Assembly: GCA_021186555.1 (NCBI GenBank)
Contig: JAJKFL010000011.1
Coordinates: 30,677,611 to 30,741,610, forward strand
Source: Reticulitermes speratus
Taxonomy: Eukaryota; Arthropoda; Insecta; Blattodea; Rhinotermitidae
DNA length: 64,000 nt
Reading direction: 5' to 3'
Numbering within the stretch: the first letter of the stretch is position 1; each line of letters begins with the position of its first letter. The translations under genes were made by a program, and so were the position numbers. Under the pieces are notes generated by a model. It saw nothing but the letters and a program-made list of their open reading frames with translations, searched no databases and was not told where the DNA came from. This document shows, one piece after another, positions 32,936-45,669 of this stretch.

Positions 32936-34986
32936 GGTTTGTCTCTACTGTAGTGCATGTTCTATGATGTGGTGAGATGCTGCGGTGTTGATGTTGCACG
33001 TGTTGCTTATATTCCGTATTCGTTGTGTGTGTATATATATAATAGGTTGCCCCTGATGATGGCCACAACGGCATAATACACACCAAGGAAAACAAGAAAT
33101 TATGCATGTTCTAAATGGAGGTTAATTAACAACTTATTTCAAACTTTCACTTGAAAAGGAATACTGTCTTCAGTTCCAATAATAATTTTAATATTCAGTG
33201 TTAAACCTAACATAATTTTACATAATTTCAGCGTAATCACAGATGCTTCGTCATAACTATATTGAGAAAATTTCACGACACTATAAAAACTTAAACCTTA
33301 TGTGAATAAATGAGATGTCATTCTTGATCACTGGTCACTTGCGTTCCTTAAGCTTGCTTAACGCGTGGAAATGGCATACAATGAACATGTTTCTGCGAGC
33401 TGGAGATACATATTTCCTGCACCTTCGTTAAATATGATCCATTAGAACCTAATATTAACTGCAGTACTTTGAACTAGAATGTGTTGTACCCTGACTTGTG
33501 GGAAAATGGAATTGCAGTGAGCACTGCTGTCATGGAAAATGGTCTGAGAGAAGAGTAATGTGAATTGTCGGATAAAATAATGTCCACGTATATGTTTTGT
33601 TTGCAGTTGTTGGATACAAATAAATGATGAATATATTGTCAAAAGTACAACTTCAGACATTTATAAATCGTAATTACTTATAGCATTTAATTAGCTCCTA
33701 CGCTGCTTGCTTAACGAGAACCCACCATTACTGGCCCTTATCAGATAATCTGTGCTCTCATCCGTGGACTCCTTTCCCACAGCCAATGTTCGTGATCACA
33801 AACGATCTGGATTCTCAAATCAGGTCGAGCAGACCCATACTGGATAAGCTGTGGCGCAGACTATTAGTCGTGGGACTGAAGAGAGACGTAGTGGTTGGAT
33901 GTTGGTAGCTGAGATTGCCGATGTGAGTTTTTTCTTGTGTCTGCTGTTGGATTGCGGTTATGGGTACCTTTAGATGTAATATAATAGTACACTTGTTGGA
34001 ATTACTACTTTTTTATAAGTTACGTGATAAATCGAGTGTTGGGAACGTAGGGGAATAGTTGCTGGAGAGGTAAGCTAAGATGTTTTTTGTTTTGTAGACG
34101 TGAATGCATATAGCAAATCTCCTTTGTAAGCTTGTGTTTGAAGTGTAGATGAAGAATTGTTTGAGCCAGGTCAGGATAGTAAGTGAACGTTGTTGTCTTG
34201 TTGTGCAGGACTGTGTCCCATGATGCAGTGGAGATATGCAGACATGCCGCTACTAGATACTGCTGTGAAAAGGTGCTGTGTGTGGTTGCGTGACCTCGTG
34301 GCAATAATTTCGACGGATTTAACCAATTCACCTTCGAAAACTGAGGTAACTACAAGATACTTTGCCACACAGTGTTATGTAGACGTGTATGAAGATTAAT
34401 TATACCTTTGGATTATTCAGATTATTGAGATAATTTGTGGATTTGTCCAGGTTTTATTTTTGAGTCTTGTTAGTTTTTAATCTCTCAATAGCCATTTTCC
34501 TGTTATTGTCCTAGGACTAGATCTGTTCACAGGTGCATATCTTAACAAGTTTACTGTTTGTATGGTGTCCAGTGACAGAATAGCTCAGTTAAGAGGTCCA
34601 TCAGGTTAGGTGCTTCTTTAAAAAATCGGACACTTCACAAAGTCCGGGGAAAAAAAAGAAGGTTGTGTCAGTTAACTTCAGTCATGCTGTGTTTTCTCTT
34701 TTGTTTACACATGACAATTTGGCAATGCGGCCTTGGTTTGCCTCCGCATGGTCCGGTTGATAGTCACCCGGTTTGCTGCAGTATGGTTTGGTATTTGATA
34801 CATGAATTTAAGAATGAAATTTAAGAAAAAAAGAACCTCTGCTTGTATTCGATTAAATACAGGAATCCCATGAAACTTTTAAGTCCATTTCAGAACAGAA
34901 GGACAAGGGGCCACACTTTGAGTTTTCAGAACCAAAGGGGTTTGGGGTGGGAGGATTTCCTTCCTACTTTGAAATTGAAGTCTTAT

Positions 34987-37451
34987 CCACTGTAGGGATA
35001 TCTTCTAAAGATGTGTGTACATACGCATCCATGGATATTTTCTAAAGATGTGTATACGTATGCACGGAAGGGATGTCTACTAAAGACGTGAGTACGTATC
35101 CACCCTAGGGATATATTCTAAAGAAGTGTGTACATACGCATCGAAGGGATATTTTCTAAAGATGTGTATACGTATTCACCGAAGGGATGTCTTCTAAAGA
35201 CGTGAGTACATATCCACCCTAGGGATATCTTATAAAGAAGTCAGTATGTTTCCACCCTAGGGACATTTTATAAAGATGTATGTACGTATCCACCCTACGA
35301 ATATCTTCTAAAGACGTGTACGTATCCACCCTAGGGATATCTTCTAAAGACATGTGTACGTATCCATCCAAGGGATATTTTCTAAGGATGTGTATACGTA
35401 TCCACCGAAGGGATTCTTCTAAAGACGTGAGTACGTATCCACCCCTGGGATATCTTATAAAGAAGTGAGTACGTTTCCACCCTAGGGACATTTTCTAAAG
35501 ATGTATGTACATATCCATCCAAGGGATATCTTCTAAAGTCTTGTGTACGTATCCATCCAAGGGATATTTTCTAAGGATGTGTATACGTATCCACCGAAGG
35601 GATGTCTTCTAAAGACGTGAGTACGTATCCACCCCTGGGATATCTTATAAAGAAGTGAGTACGTTTCCACCCTAGGGACATTTTCTAAAGATGTATGTAC
35701 ATATCCATCCAAGGGATATCTTCTAAAGACGTGTGTACGTATGCATCCAAGGGATATTTTCTATGGATGTGTATGCGTATGCACGGAAGGGGTGTCTTCT
35801 AAAGACGTGAGTACGTATCCACCCTAGGGATATATTCTAAAGATGTGTGTATATACGCATCGAAGGGATATTTTCTAAAGATGTGTATATGTATGCACAG
35901 AAGGGATGTCTTCTGAAGACGTGAGTACATATCCACCCTAGGGATATCTTATAAAGAAGTCAGTACGTTTCCACCCTAGGGACATTTTCTAAAGATGTGG
36001 GTACATATCCACCCTAAGGATATCTTCTAATGACGTGTGTACGTATCCACCCTAGGGATATCTTCTAAAGTCTTGTGTACGTATCCATCCAAGGGATATT
36101 TTCTAAGGATGTGTATACGTAGGCACCGAAGGGATGTCTTCTAAAGACGTGAGTACGTATCCACCCAGGGATATCGTATAAAGAAGTGAGTACATTTCCT
36201 CCCTGGGGACATTTTCTAAAGACGTGTGTACGTATCCACCCTAGGGATATCTTCTAAAGACGTGTGCGTATCCATCCAAGGGATATTTTCTAAGGATGTG
36301 TATACGTATGCACCGAAGAGATGTCTTCTAAAGACGTGAGTACGTATCCACCCCAGGGATATCTTATAAAGAAGTGAGTACGTTTCCACCCTAGGGACAT
36401 TTTCTAAAGATGTATGTACGTATCCACCCTACGGATATCTTCTAAAGTCTTGTGTACGTATCCATCCAAGGGATATTTTCTAAGGATGTGTATACGTATG
36501 CACCGAAGGGATGTATTCTAAAGACGTGAGTACGTATCCACCCTAGGGATATCTTATAAAGAAGTGAGTACGTTTCCACCCGAGGGACATTTTCTAAAGA
36601 TGTATGTACGTATCCACCCTACGGATATCTTCTGAAGACGTCTGTACGTATCCATCCAAGGGATATCTTCTAAAATACGTGTGTATGTATGCATCCAAGG
36701 GTTTTTTTCTAAGGATGTATATACGTATGCGCCAAAGGGATGTCTTCTAAGGACGTGAGTACATATCCACCCTAGGGATATCTTATAAAGTAGTAAGTTC
36801 ACGTTACGTTATTCACACCCTAGGGACATTTTTAAAGATGTATGTACGTATCCACCTACGGATATCTTCTAAAGACGTGTACGTATCCACCTAGGTATAT
36901 TTTCTAAAGACATGTGTACTACCATCCAAGGGATATTTTCTAAGGATGTGTATACGTATGCACCGAAGGGATGTATTCTAAAGACGTGAGTACGTATCCA
37001 CCCTAGGAATATCTTATAAAGAAATGAGTACGTTTCCACCCTAGGGACATTTTCTAAAGATGTATGTACGTATCCACCCTACGGATATCTTCTAAGGACG
37101 TGTGTACGTATCCATCCAAGGGATATCATCTAAAAGACGTGTGTATGTATGCATCCAAGGGATATTTTCTAAGGATGTGTATCCGTATGCACCGAAGCTA
37201 TGTCTTCTAAAAGACGTGAGTACGTATCCACACTAGGGATGTCTTATAAAGAAGTGAGTATGTTTCCACCCTAGGGACATTTTCTAAAGATGTATGTACG
37301 TATCCACCCTACGGATATCTTCTGAAGACGTGTGTACGTATGCATCCAAGGGATATTTTCTAAAGATATGTATACGTATGCACTGAATGATTGTCTTCTA
37401 AAGACGTATGTATCCATCCAAGGGATATTTTCTAAAGATGTGTATACGTAT
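34987..37451. repeat. 38-bp satellite block 2
   Basis: About 65 monomers with the same higher-order order as block 1. A short disturbed patch occurs at about 36785-36920 (for example GTAGTAAGTTCACGTTACG and several single-base losses). The last three monomers are almost identical to the ends of blocks 1 and 3. Confidence 0.93.
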
Positions 37452-38951
37452 ATGTTCTATGCATATGATGTTTAGGGTGAAGAGATTAATGTGAAGCATT
37501 TGCAATCAATGTCTGCACTTGTTGCTGAGTACACTGTAAGGTTTCTGCTTGTATATCCTGCACCAAGTTGTTACAGCAGTTTTAGTATTATCGTCAGACT
37601 GTTTAAAATTCATAGGTGAAATATTGTAATATCAATCTACTGATGTTGTTGAACACACTGTCAGTTTCTTTTAAATTTTGCATTTCTTCGTATTTAGAGC
37701 ATTTTTAGTAAAGGGTTGCATCTTTGGGGGGGGGGGGAAATTTTTAAATGTCCTCTGTGCGTAGATTAAGGGTCCTTTTAAATGCACACCATTGCTGAAG
37801 GGTTGAAGCCTATTTCTAACCATGTGTACCACCAGCCTTAATGCTAAAATCTCTGCATTTTGTCCACACAAGGGATTTGTGTTCTGCATGACTCTCACAA
37901 CAAACGGCTGTTATTTCCCTACACAGCATTAACCAAGTGGTCTTTATAATAGAATAATGTTGTATTATTTAGTAAATCACTGGCAAACACAACTATACCT
38001 TTATTATGTAACAGTAAGCTACATGTAGCTTATTGTTACATAATAAATGTACAGTTTTGTTTACCAGTGATTTACTAATTAATAAGTTAATTTTACTTTT
38101 TGTTCACCGTGCATCTTAGTATCAGTATATACTCATTTAACCTATGATTGCACTATTTATATTCAATTATCACTCACTAGTACCCTACATATGTTTCGGC
38201 CCTGTTGTGGCCATCATCAGTGGCAACCTATTATATATATACACCTCACATTGAGCTGTCCAATTTGACACTGTTATTTCATATTGTCTTGTCGATGTTA
38301 TTACCTTACTGAAAGTTTGTATGCGCTGCACTTTGTAGGGTGTGACGTTAGTAGTGTACTGAGATCGTCGTATTTTCCAATACCATATTTCACTGTTAAA
38401 ACTGTTGAAACTTTACACTGAAAATTTGTATGCACTGCACTTTGTAGGGTGTCGTTAATTGTCTACTGAGATCGTTGTATCTTTTAAAACCATATTTCAC
38501 TGTTAAAACGTTGGTTTGTCTCTACTGTAGTGCATGTTCTATGATGTGGTGAGATGCTGCGGTGTTGATGTTGCACGTGTTGCTTATATTCCGTATTCGT
38601 TGTGTGTGTATATATATAATAGGTTGCCCCTGATGATGGCCACAACGGCATAATCCACACCAAGGAAAACAAGAAATTATGCATGTTCTAAATGGAGGTT
38701 AATTAACAACTTATTTCAAACTTTCAACTTGAAAAGGAATACTGTCTTCAGTTCCAATAATAATTTTAATATTCAGTGTTAAACCTAACATAATTTTACA
38801 TAATTTCAGCGTAACCACAGATGCTTTGTCATAACTATATTGAGAAAATTTCACGACACTATAAAAACTTAAACCTTATGTGAATAAATGAGATGTCATT
38901 CTTGATCACTGGTCATTTGCGTTCCTTTGTTTTGTAGACGTGAATGCATAT
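37452..38951. repeat. Spacer copy 2, truncated
   Basis: Follows the normal spacer to GCGTTCCTT near 38936. It then jumps to a 24-bp piece (TTGTTTTGTAGACGTGAATG then CATATAG) that normally lies about 740 bp downstream, and from there directly into satellite (GGGACATTTTCTAAAG). It contains the 120-bp segment absent from copy 1, with the minus-strand hammerhead-like string at 38193-38220. Confidence 0.9.
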
Positions 38952-39890
38952 AGGGACATTTTCTAAAGATGTATGTACATATCCATCCAAGGGAAATCTT
39001 CTAACGACGTGTGTACGTATGCATCCAAGGGATATTTTCTATGGATGTGTATACGTATGCACGGAAGGGGTGTCTTCTAAAGACGTGAGTACGTATCCAC
39101 CCTAGGTATATATTCTAAAGATGTGTGTACATACGCATCGAAGGGATATTTTCTGAAGATGTGTATACGTATGCACAGAAGGGATGTCTTCTAAAGACAT
39201 GAGTACATATCCACCCTAGGGATATCTTATAAAGAAGTCAGTACGTTTCCCCCCTATGGACATTTTCTAAAGATTTATGTACGTATCCACCCTACGGATA
39301 TCTTCTAAAGACGTGTGTACGTATCCACCCTAGGGATATCTTCTAAAGTCTTGTGTACGTATCCATCCAAGGGATATTTTCTAAAGATGTGTATACGTAT
39401 GCACCGAAGGGATGTATTCTAAAGACGTGAGTACGTATCCACACTAGGGATATCTTATAAAGAAGTGAGTACGTTTCCACCCTAGGGACATTTTCTAAAG
39501 ATGTATGTACGTATCCACCCTAAGTATATCTTCTAAAGACGTGTGTACGTATCCACCCTAGGGATATCTTCTAAAGTCTTGTGTACGTATCCATCCAAGG
39601 GATATTTTCTAAGGATGTGTATACGTATGCACCGAAGGGATGTATTCTAAAGACGTGAGTACGTATCCACACTAGGGATGTCTTATAAAGAAGTGAGTAC
39701 GTTTCCACCCTAGGGACATTTTCTAAAGATGTATGTACGTATCCACCCTACGGATATCTTCTGAAGACGTGTGTACGTATGCATCCAAGGGATATTTTCT
39801 AAAGATATGTATACGTATGCACTGAATGATTGTCTTCTAAAGACGTATGTATCCATCCAAGGGATATTTTCTAAAGATGTGTATACGTAT
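38952..39890. repeat. 38-bp satellite block 3 (short)
   Basis: About 25 monomers, entered mid-monomer at GGACATTTTCTAAAG because of the deletion described for spacer 2. The monomer order resembles the right-hand part of block 1 more closely than that of block 2. Confidence 0.92.
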
Positions 39891-41564
39891 ATGTTCTATG
39901 CATATGATGTTTAGGGTGAAGAGATTAATGTGAAGCATTTGCAATCAATGTCTGCACTTGTTGCTGAGTACACTGTAAGGTTTCTGCTTGTATATCCTGC
40001 ACCAAGTTGTTACAGCAGTTTTAGTATTATCGTCAGACTGTTTAAAATTCATAGGTGAAATATTGTAATATCAATCTACTGATGTTGTTGAACACACTGT
40101 CAGTTTCTTTTAAATTTTGCATTTCTTCGTATTTAGAGCATTTTTAGTAAAGGGTTGCATCTTTGGGGGGGGGGGGAAATTTTTAAATGTCCTCTGTGCG
40201 TAGATTAAGGGTCCTTTTAAATGCACACCATTGCTGAAGGGTTGAAGCCTATTTCTAACCATGTGTACCACCAGCCTTAATGCTAAAATCTCTGCATTTT
40301 GTCCACACAAGGGATTTGTGTTCTGCATGACTCTCACAACAAACGGCTGTTATTTCCCTACACAGCATTAACCAAGTGGTCTTTATAATAGAATAATGTT
40401 GTATTATTTAGTAAATCACTGGCAAACACAACTATACCTTTATTATGTAACAGTAAGCTACATGTAGCTTATTGTTACATAATAAATGTACAGTTTTGTT
40501 TACCAGTGATTTACTAATTAATAAGTTAATTTTACTTTTTGTTCACCGTGCATCTTAGTATCAGTATATACTCATTTAACCTATGATTGCACTATTTATA
40601 TTCAATTATCACTCACTAGTACCCTACATATGTTTCGGCCCTGTTGTGGCCATCATCAGTGGCAACCTATTATATATATACACCTCACATTGAGCTGTCC
40701 AATTTGACACTGTTATTTCATATTGTCTTGTCGATGTTATTACCTTACTGAAAGTTTGTATGCGCTGCACTTTGTAGGGTGTGACGTTAGTAGTGTACTG
40801 AGATCGTCGTATTTTCCAATACCATATTTCACTGTTAAAACTGTTGAAACTTTACACTGAAAATTTGTATGCACTGCACTTTGTAGGGTGTCGTTAATTG
40901 TCTACTGAGATCGTTGTATCTTTTAAAACCATATTTCACTGTTAAAACGTTGGTTTGTCTCTACTGTAGTGCATGTTCTATGATGTGGTGAGATGCTGCG
41001 GTGTTGATGTTGCACGTGTTGCTTATATTCCGTATTCGTTGTGTGTGTATATATATAATAGGTTGCCCCTGATGATGGCCACAACGGCATAATCCACACC
41101 AAGGAAAACAAGAAATTATGCATGTTCTAAATGGAGGTTAATTAACAACTTATTTCAAACTTTCAACTTGAAAAGGAATACTGTCTTCAGTTCCAATAAT
41201 AATTTTAATATTCAGTGTTAAACCTAACATAATTTTACATAATTTCAGCGTAACCACAGATGCTTTGTCATAACTATATTGAGAAAATTTCACGACACTA
41301 TAAAAACTTAAACCTTATGTGAATAAATGAGATGTCATTCTTGATCACTGGTCATTTGCGTTCCTTAAGCTTGCTTAACGCGTGGAAATGGCATACAATG
41401 AACATGTTTCTGCGAGCTGGAGGTACATATTTCCTGCACCTTCATTAAATATGATCCATTAGAACCTAATATTAATTATTATTATTATTATTATTATTTA
41501 CTGCAATTGGGTTTTCACCCGGTGGCAGTAGTCCTTACACTAGTACACACAATACAAATGGACA

Positions 41565-42365
41565 TATAAATATACATAAAATTAACAATACAAAACAAAC
41601 TATACACAATTACAAAACAAAATACATACAGTAAATACAAGTACACACATTATAACACCGTACACACATTATAAAAACATCCACACCTTGCAAAAGCATC
41701 CACTCCTTACAAAAGCATCCACACCTTACAAAAACATCCATACCTTACAAATACATCCACACCTTACAAAAACACCCATACACATACAAAATAAAATACA
41801 TACAGTAAATACAAGTACACATATTAGAAAAACCCCGTTCACACCTTACAAAAACACCCATGCACATACAAAACAAAATACATACAGTAAATACAAGTAC
41901 TCATATTAGAACACCGTACACACCTTACAAAAACACCCATACACATACAAAATTAAATACATACAGTAAATACAAGTACACACATTAGAACACCGTACAC
42001 ACATTACAAAAACATCTGCACCTTACAAAAGCATCCACTCCTTACAAAAGCATCCACACCTTACAAAAACATCCACACCTTACAAATACATCCATACCTT
42101 ACAAAAACACCCATACACATACAAAACAAAATACATACAGTAAATACAAATACACATATTAGAAAACCGTAAGCACCTTACTAAAACACCCTTACACATA
42201 CAAAACAAAATACATACAGTAAACAAAATACATACAGTAAATACAAGTACACATATTAGAACACCGTACACACATTACAAAAACATCCACAACTTACAAA
42301 TCATCCACACCTTACAAAAGCATCCACACCTTACAAAAACACCCATACACAGAATAAAAAAAAAA
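41565..42365 (-). repeat. Tandem repeats in LINE 3' UTR
   Basis: Read on the plus strand, ACAAAATACATACAGTAAA followed by a TACAAGTACACA(T/C)ATTAGAACACCG block and CACCTTACAAAAACA blocks recur about six times, starting near 41617, 41790, 41876, 41956, 42128 and 42208. Period is irregular, about 80-170 bp. Further (CTTCA)n-type runs lie at 42490-42560. Confidence 0.8.
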
Positions 42366-42591
42366 AAAAATTTTTCAAACAAGCACAATACAAAAAACAC
42401 CCACACATTAATTAATTTCAGTGCGTTAGAATATCCTCAGTATAAAGTCAGACCAAAGTACATGCTAATTATATCCCCCAAGAACTTAATTCACTTCACT
42501 TCACTTCGAAACCAGAGCACTTCACTTCACATCACTTCACACCCCTTCACTTCACATCCCTTATTTTTATTTAATCTCCACTTAAAAATCC

Positions 42592-45506
42592 TTAGCTTGT
42601 AATGACGTTCTTGACCCTTTTTTTAAAAGAGCTTAATTTACAGGGGAAAGTCGCTAGTACGCTTGGAGGTAATTGGTTCCAGCTTTTTATGGTCCTATTT
42701 ACAAAGGAATATTTACCTACATCTGTTCTTTGTTTCCTAATCCTAATTTTCCGACTATGATCGTCCCTACCCAGGTAGCATGGTTTTAGCAGTCTATCCC
42801 CTATTGTTTTCCAAGCCCGTCCCCCGGTGTATGCTTTGAAAAGGGCGCATATTCGGGCTATCGCTCTACGCTGTGTCAATGTTTCCCAACCCGATTCATT
42901 TGTATTATTTGCAAATTTTGCCGCTCTCTTTTGCACGCGATTCAAGGCGCTTACCTGACCTTCTCTGTATGGGTCCCAACACACCGCTCCATACTCAAGT
43001 ATCGGTCTCACAAGTGCCGTATAAGCTAAACTTTTCGTATTATTATTTGCCCTTTTGAGTATACGCATTACGAAATGAAGAGCCCTCCATGATTTTCTTA
43101 GTGTATAATTTACATGATCTGCCCAGCTTAGGTCGCTGCGTATAATTATTCCTAAATACTTAAAGCTATTTGCCTCTGGAATTAGTTGATCCCCAATACA
43201 ATACCTCAGTTTACCATTCACCCTAGCTGTATTGAAGCTTACTGCTTTACTCTTACCTGGATTTATCCTCATTTCATTTTCAACCGCCCATTCCCCTAAT
43301 CTATTTAAGTCTGTCTGCAAATTTTCAATGTCATTACTATCGATTATTCTCCTGTATATTATACAATCATCAGCGAAAAGCCGTATATTTGACTCAATGT
43401 TTCTCCAAATATCATTAACATAAGCGAGGAAGAGCAACGGACCTAATACGCTCCCTTGCGGCACTCCCGACGTTACTCTGACTTCATCAGATAGTTGTCC
43501 GTCTACTCTAACTCTTTGCGAACGTCCTAACAGAAATTCCTTTATCCACACCACTACCCTCAAGTCCACACCGGTTTCCGCAATTTTTGAAAGCAGCCTA
43601 TCATGTGGGACTAAATCAAAAGCCTTTGAAAAATCTATTATAATCGCGTCAGTCCTGACTCCCTCGTCCAATGAATCAGCAATATCTTGACAAACTGTGA
43701 CTACTTGACTTTCGCATGAGTACCCTGGTCTAAATCCATGCTGACCCTCATATAACCACTCACTCATTTCCCAGACTTGCCTTAGATACCCTGCTATAAC
43801 GTGCTCCATTTGTTTGCAAACTACTGAGGTTAAACTGACCGGTCTATAGTTTCCCACTACCGATCGATCTCCCCCTTTATAAATAGGAACCACTATAGCT
43901 TTTTTCCAGTCCCCTGGGATAGAATTGTTGTTCATCGTTATATCTAGTAATCTCGCGAGGTATGGAATCATGGCTTCCCCACCTAACTTTAAAATTTCCC
44001 AGGAATGCCATCTGGTCCGACGGATTTATTTCTCCCGATTGCTGATAGTCGTTTCCTTAAAATGTTGATACTAATGGTGAACGGTTTTCCTGAATCTGTC
44101 GATTGGATTTGCGGGGTGTTTCGTTCGCAACTGAATACAGACGCATAATAAGAGTTTAGGGAGTTGGCCTTTTCTATTGGTTCGGTGATGATATTTCCAT
44201 TAATGCCCTTGATCGCAGGAATATTTTCTCTATTACCTTTACGTCTTTTAACATACTTATAAAACTCTGCCCAGCATTTACCTTCGTTTTGTAAGACCGA
44301 ACTTAAGAATGTCTCCTGAGCCTTCTTTTTTGCTATCAGTAACTCTTTGGATAAACGTTTCAGCTCTGCTTGGTAATGCCCACCAAATTTTCGCTTATTG
44401 TAAACTTTCCTCACCTTTACCTTAAGTCGTTTTACTTCCTTCGTATAATATTCCGGATCCGGATTTTTACTTAGCATTTTATGAGGTACAAAACGTTCTA
44501 TACCCTCAAAGACTATTTCCTTGTAGCTTTTCCATATCTCCTCCACGCTACTACCATTTCCAGCCCATAAGCTAAAATTTTCCCGAAGAAATGTTTGCAA
44601 ACCTAATACATCTGTTTTGTGGTACACCGGGACTATCCTTTCAATTTTTTTCTCCCGACAATTTTCATCCCATTCTACTTCCAATAAAACCCCGCTATGA
44701 TCGCTGATTCCGTGCACAATGTTACAAGAGTTAAGCGTATTATCAGGTCTGAGGAGGTAGATGTCCAACAGCGCGTCACCTCTCGTCGGGCCACTTACTA
44801 CCTGAGTATAACCATTTTCCCATACTAATTTGTTTACGAAAGCCTGAAAACCGGTTGTCTTTCCTGCATCCCCATTCCAATTCGCTTGAGGTAAGTTCAA
44901 ATCTCCTCCTATAATGCATCTCTTCGTTGAGTTTCGCGTAAGTAAGGTACGGGCTGCTAGTCTTTCAATCGCCAACATTTCCTCGTTAGGAGCTCTGTAT
45001 ATACCTATAATCTCCCACGAATATTTTGGATCCATTCCTTTCACTTCCACCGCGATCATCTCAAAATCCTCATCCACCCACAGCTCCGTACAGGCAATGT
45101 AATTTTTAACACATATAAAAACCCCACCACCACGGGCTGTCCTATCTCTTCTGAAAATTGTAAAATCTGCCCTAAAAACTTCAGCATTGCTAATGTCTTC
45201 TTTAAGCCATGACTCCGTACCTATAACAACATCAGGGTTGTATGTGTCAACTAAATTCCAGAAATCTAAGGCTTTATTATATATACTCCTACAGTTAACC
45301 TGTAGCACCACTAGCGACTTACCTTCAACCCTATATGCAGATGTTGTACTTATAGATTCAACCCCTGACCTAGCTTCAGTTTCCCTACTCACCCATTTAT
45401 TCGTCTCTGTCCCCCTTTCTTCATGTAAAGTCTTCTGTTTTTCAATTGATGGTTGCCGCATTTCCCTGGTTGTCCTCGTTCTGCGAGTTCCATCCACCGA
45501 AGTATG
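42592..45506 (-). pseudogene. LINE ORF2: endonuclease plus reverse transcriptase, one frameshift
   Basis: The N-terminal part (to 43989) carries the apurinic-type endonuclease: LQVNCRSIYNK, GTESWL, GIYRAPN, GGDLNLPQANW and GISDHSG blocks. It ends at a stop just after the RT block SVGPDGIPG. The remainder (43985 to 42592) resumes in another frame with NYRPVSLTSV, HGFRPGYSCESQ, SGVPQGSVLGPLLF and the catalytic FADD (LFADDCIIYRR), then the C-terminal SWNQLPPSV region. A single missing base in a C run at 43998-44000 accounts for the break. About 960 residues in total, normal for the group. It would nick target DNA and reverse-transcribe its own RNA if intact. The lone lesion in a homopolymer may be a sequencing error. 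Confidence 0.9.
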
Positions 45507-45669
45507 TCATTCCTTCCTCCGTGAAGATCCTCCGCCATCAAGTCCACTAACCCTAGCGTACAGTTGTCCCAGTCGTTTCTTTCCTCTTCCGTTCAGATGC
45601 AGCCCATCTCCAGCAAAATCCCCATCCTGTATCCAGCTGTTCGGATCAACGAATGTAATTCCGAGGGCG
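45507..45669 (-). pseudogene. LINE ORF1 C-terminus, esterase-type
   Basis: About 54 codons read ITFVDPNSWIQDGDFAGDG then LHLNGRGKKRLGQLYARV. The DGLHLNGRGK block is the Asp-x-x-His end of the SGNH-hydrolase-like domain found in ORF1 of CR1-group LINEs. The 5' part is missing at the insertion junction. The TGA stop at 45507-45509 is in the same frame as the following ORF2, whose first in-frame ATG is at 45461-45459. Confidence 0.75.

Larger units (their letters stand above)
31992..34986. repeat. Spacer copy 1 (full length, lacks one 120-bp segment)
   Basis: In order it holds a poly-G run near 32267, a 108-bp palindrome (32508-32615), a 109-bp-period internal duplication (32730-32935), a TATATATATAATAGG run with CTGATGATGGCCACAACGG at 33053, then AT-rich sequence and the CGGAC stem-loop near the end. 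Compared with copies 2-5, the stretch equivalent to 38132-38252 is missing between TATACTC and AGCTGTCC. Open frames of about 70-100 codons here (34020-34331 minus, 34190-34399 plus) overlap on opposite strands, and I do not regard them as genes. Confidence 0.88.
41475..45669 (-). mobile_element. Young, nearly full-length CR1/L2-group LINE inserted in spacer 3
   Basis: On the minus strand the order is the ORF1 C-terminus (45669-45507), ORF2 (45506-42592), and a 3' UTR rich in tandem repeats ending in a (TAA)n tail at 41475-41500. It is 5'-truncated inside ORF1. Target duplication is at most TTA (41472-41474 and 45670-45672). Because only this unit carries it and the reading frames are almost intact, insertion is later than the array's expansion. 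ORF2 keeps endonuclease and RT; no RNase H domain follows. Confidence 0.9.

Noticed and set aside
34020-34399. Overlapping open frames on opposite strands, repeated almost unchanged in four spacers (34020, 46235, 51733, 58389)
   Set aside because: Near-identity follows from recent duplication of the whole unit. The two frames overlap each other, variants are not synonymous-biased (an Arg/Cys- or Arg/His-type change appears in copy 3), and there is no domain or splice context.
38193-38220. Complete hammerhead ribozyme
   Set aside because: The CTGATGA...GAAAC string and a short stem II (with an extra U) are visible, but I could not find paired stems I and III with a cleavage triplet. Kept only as hammerhead-like.
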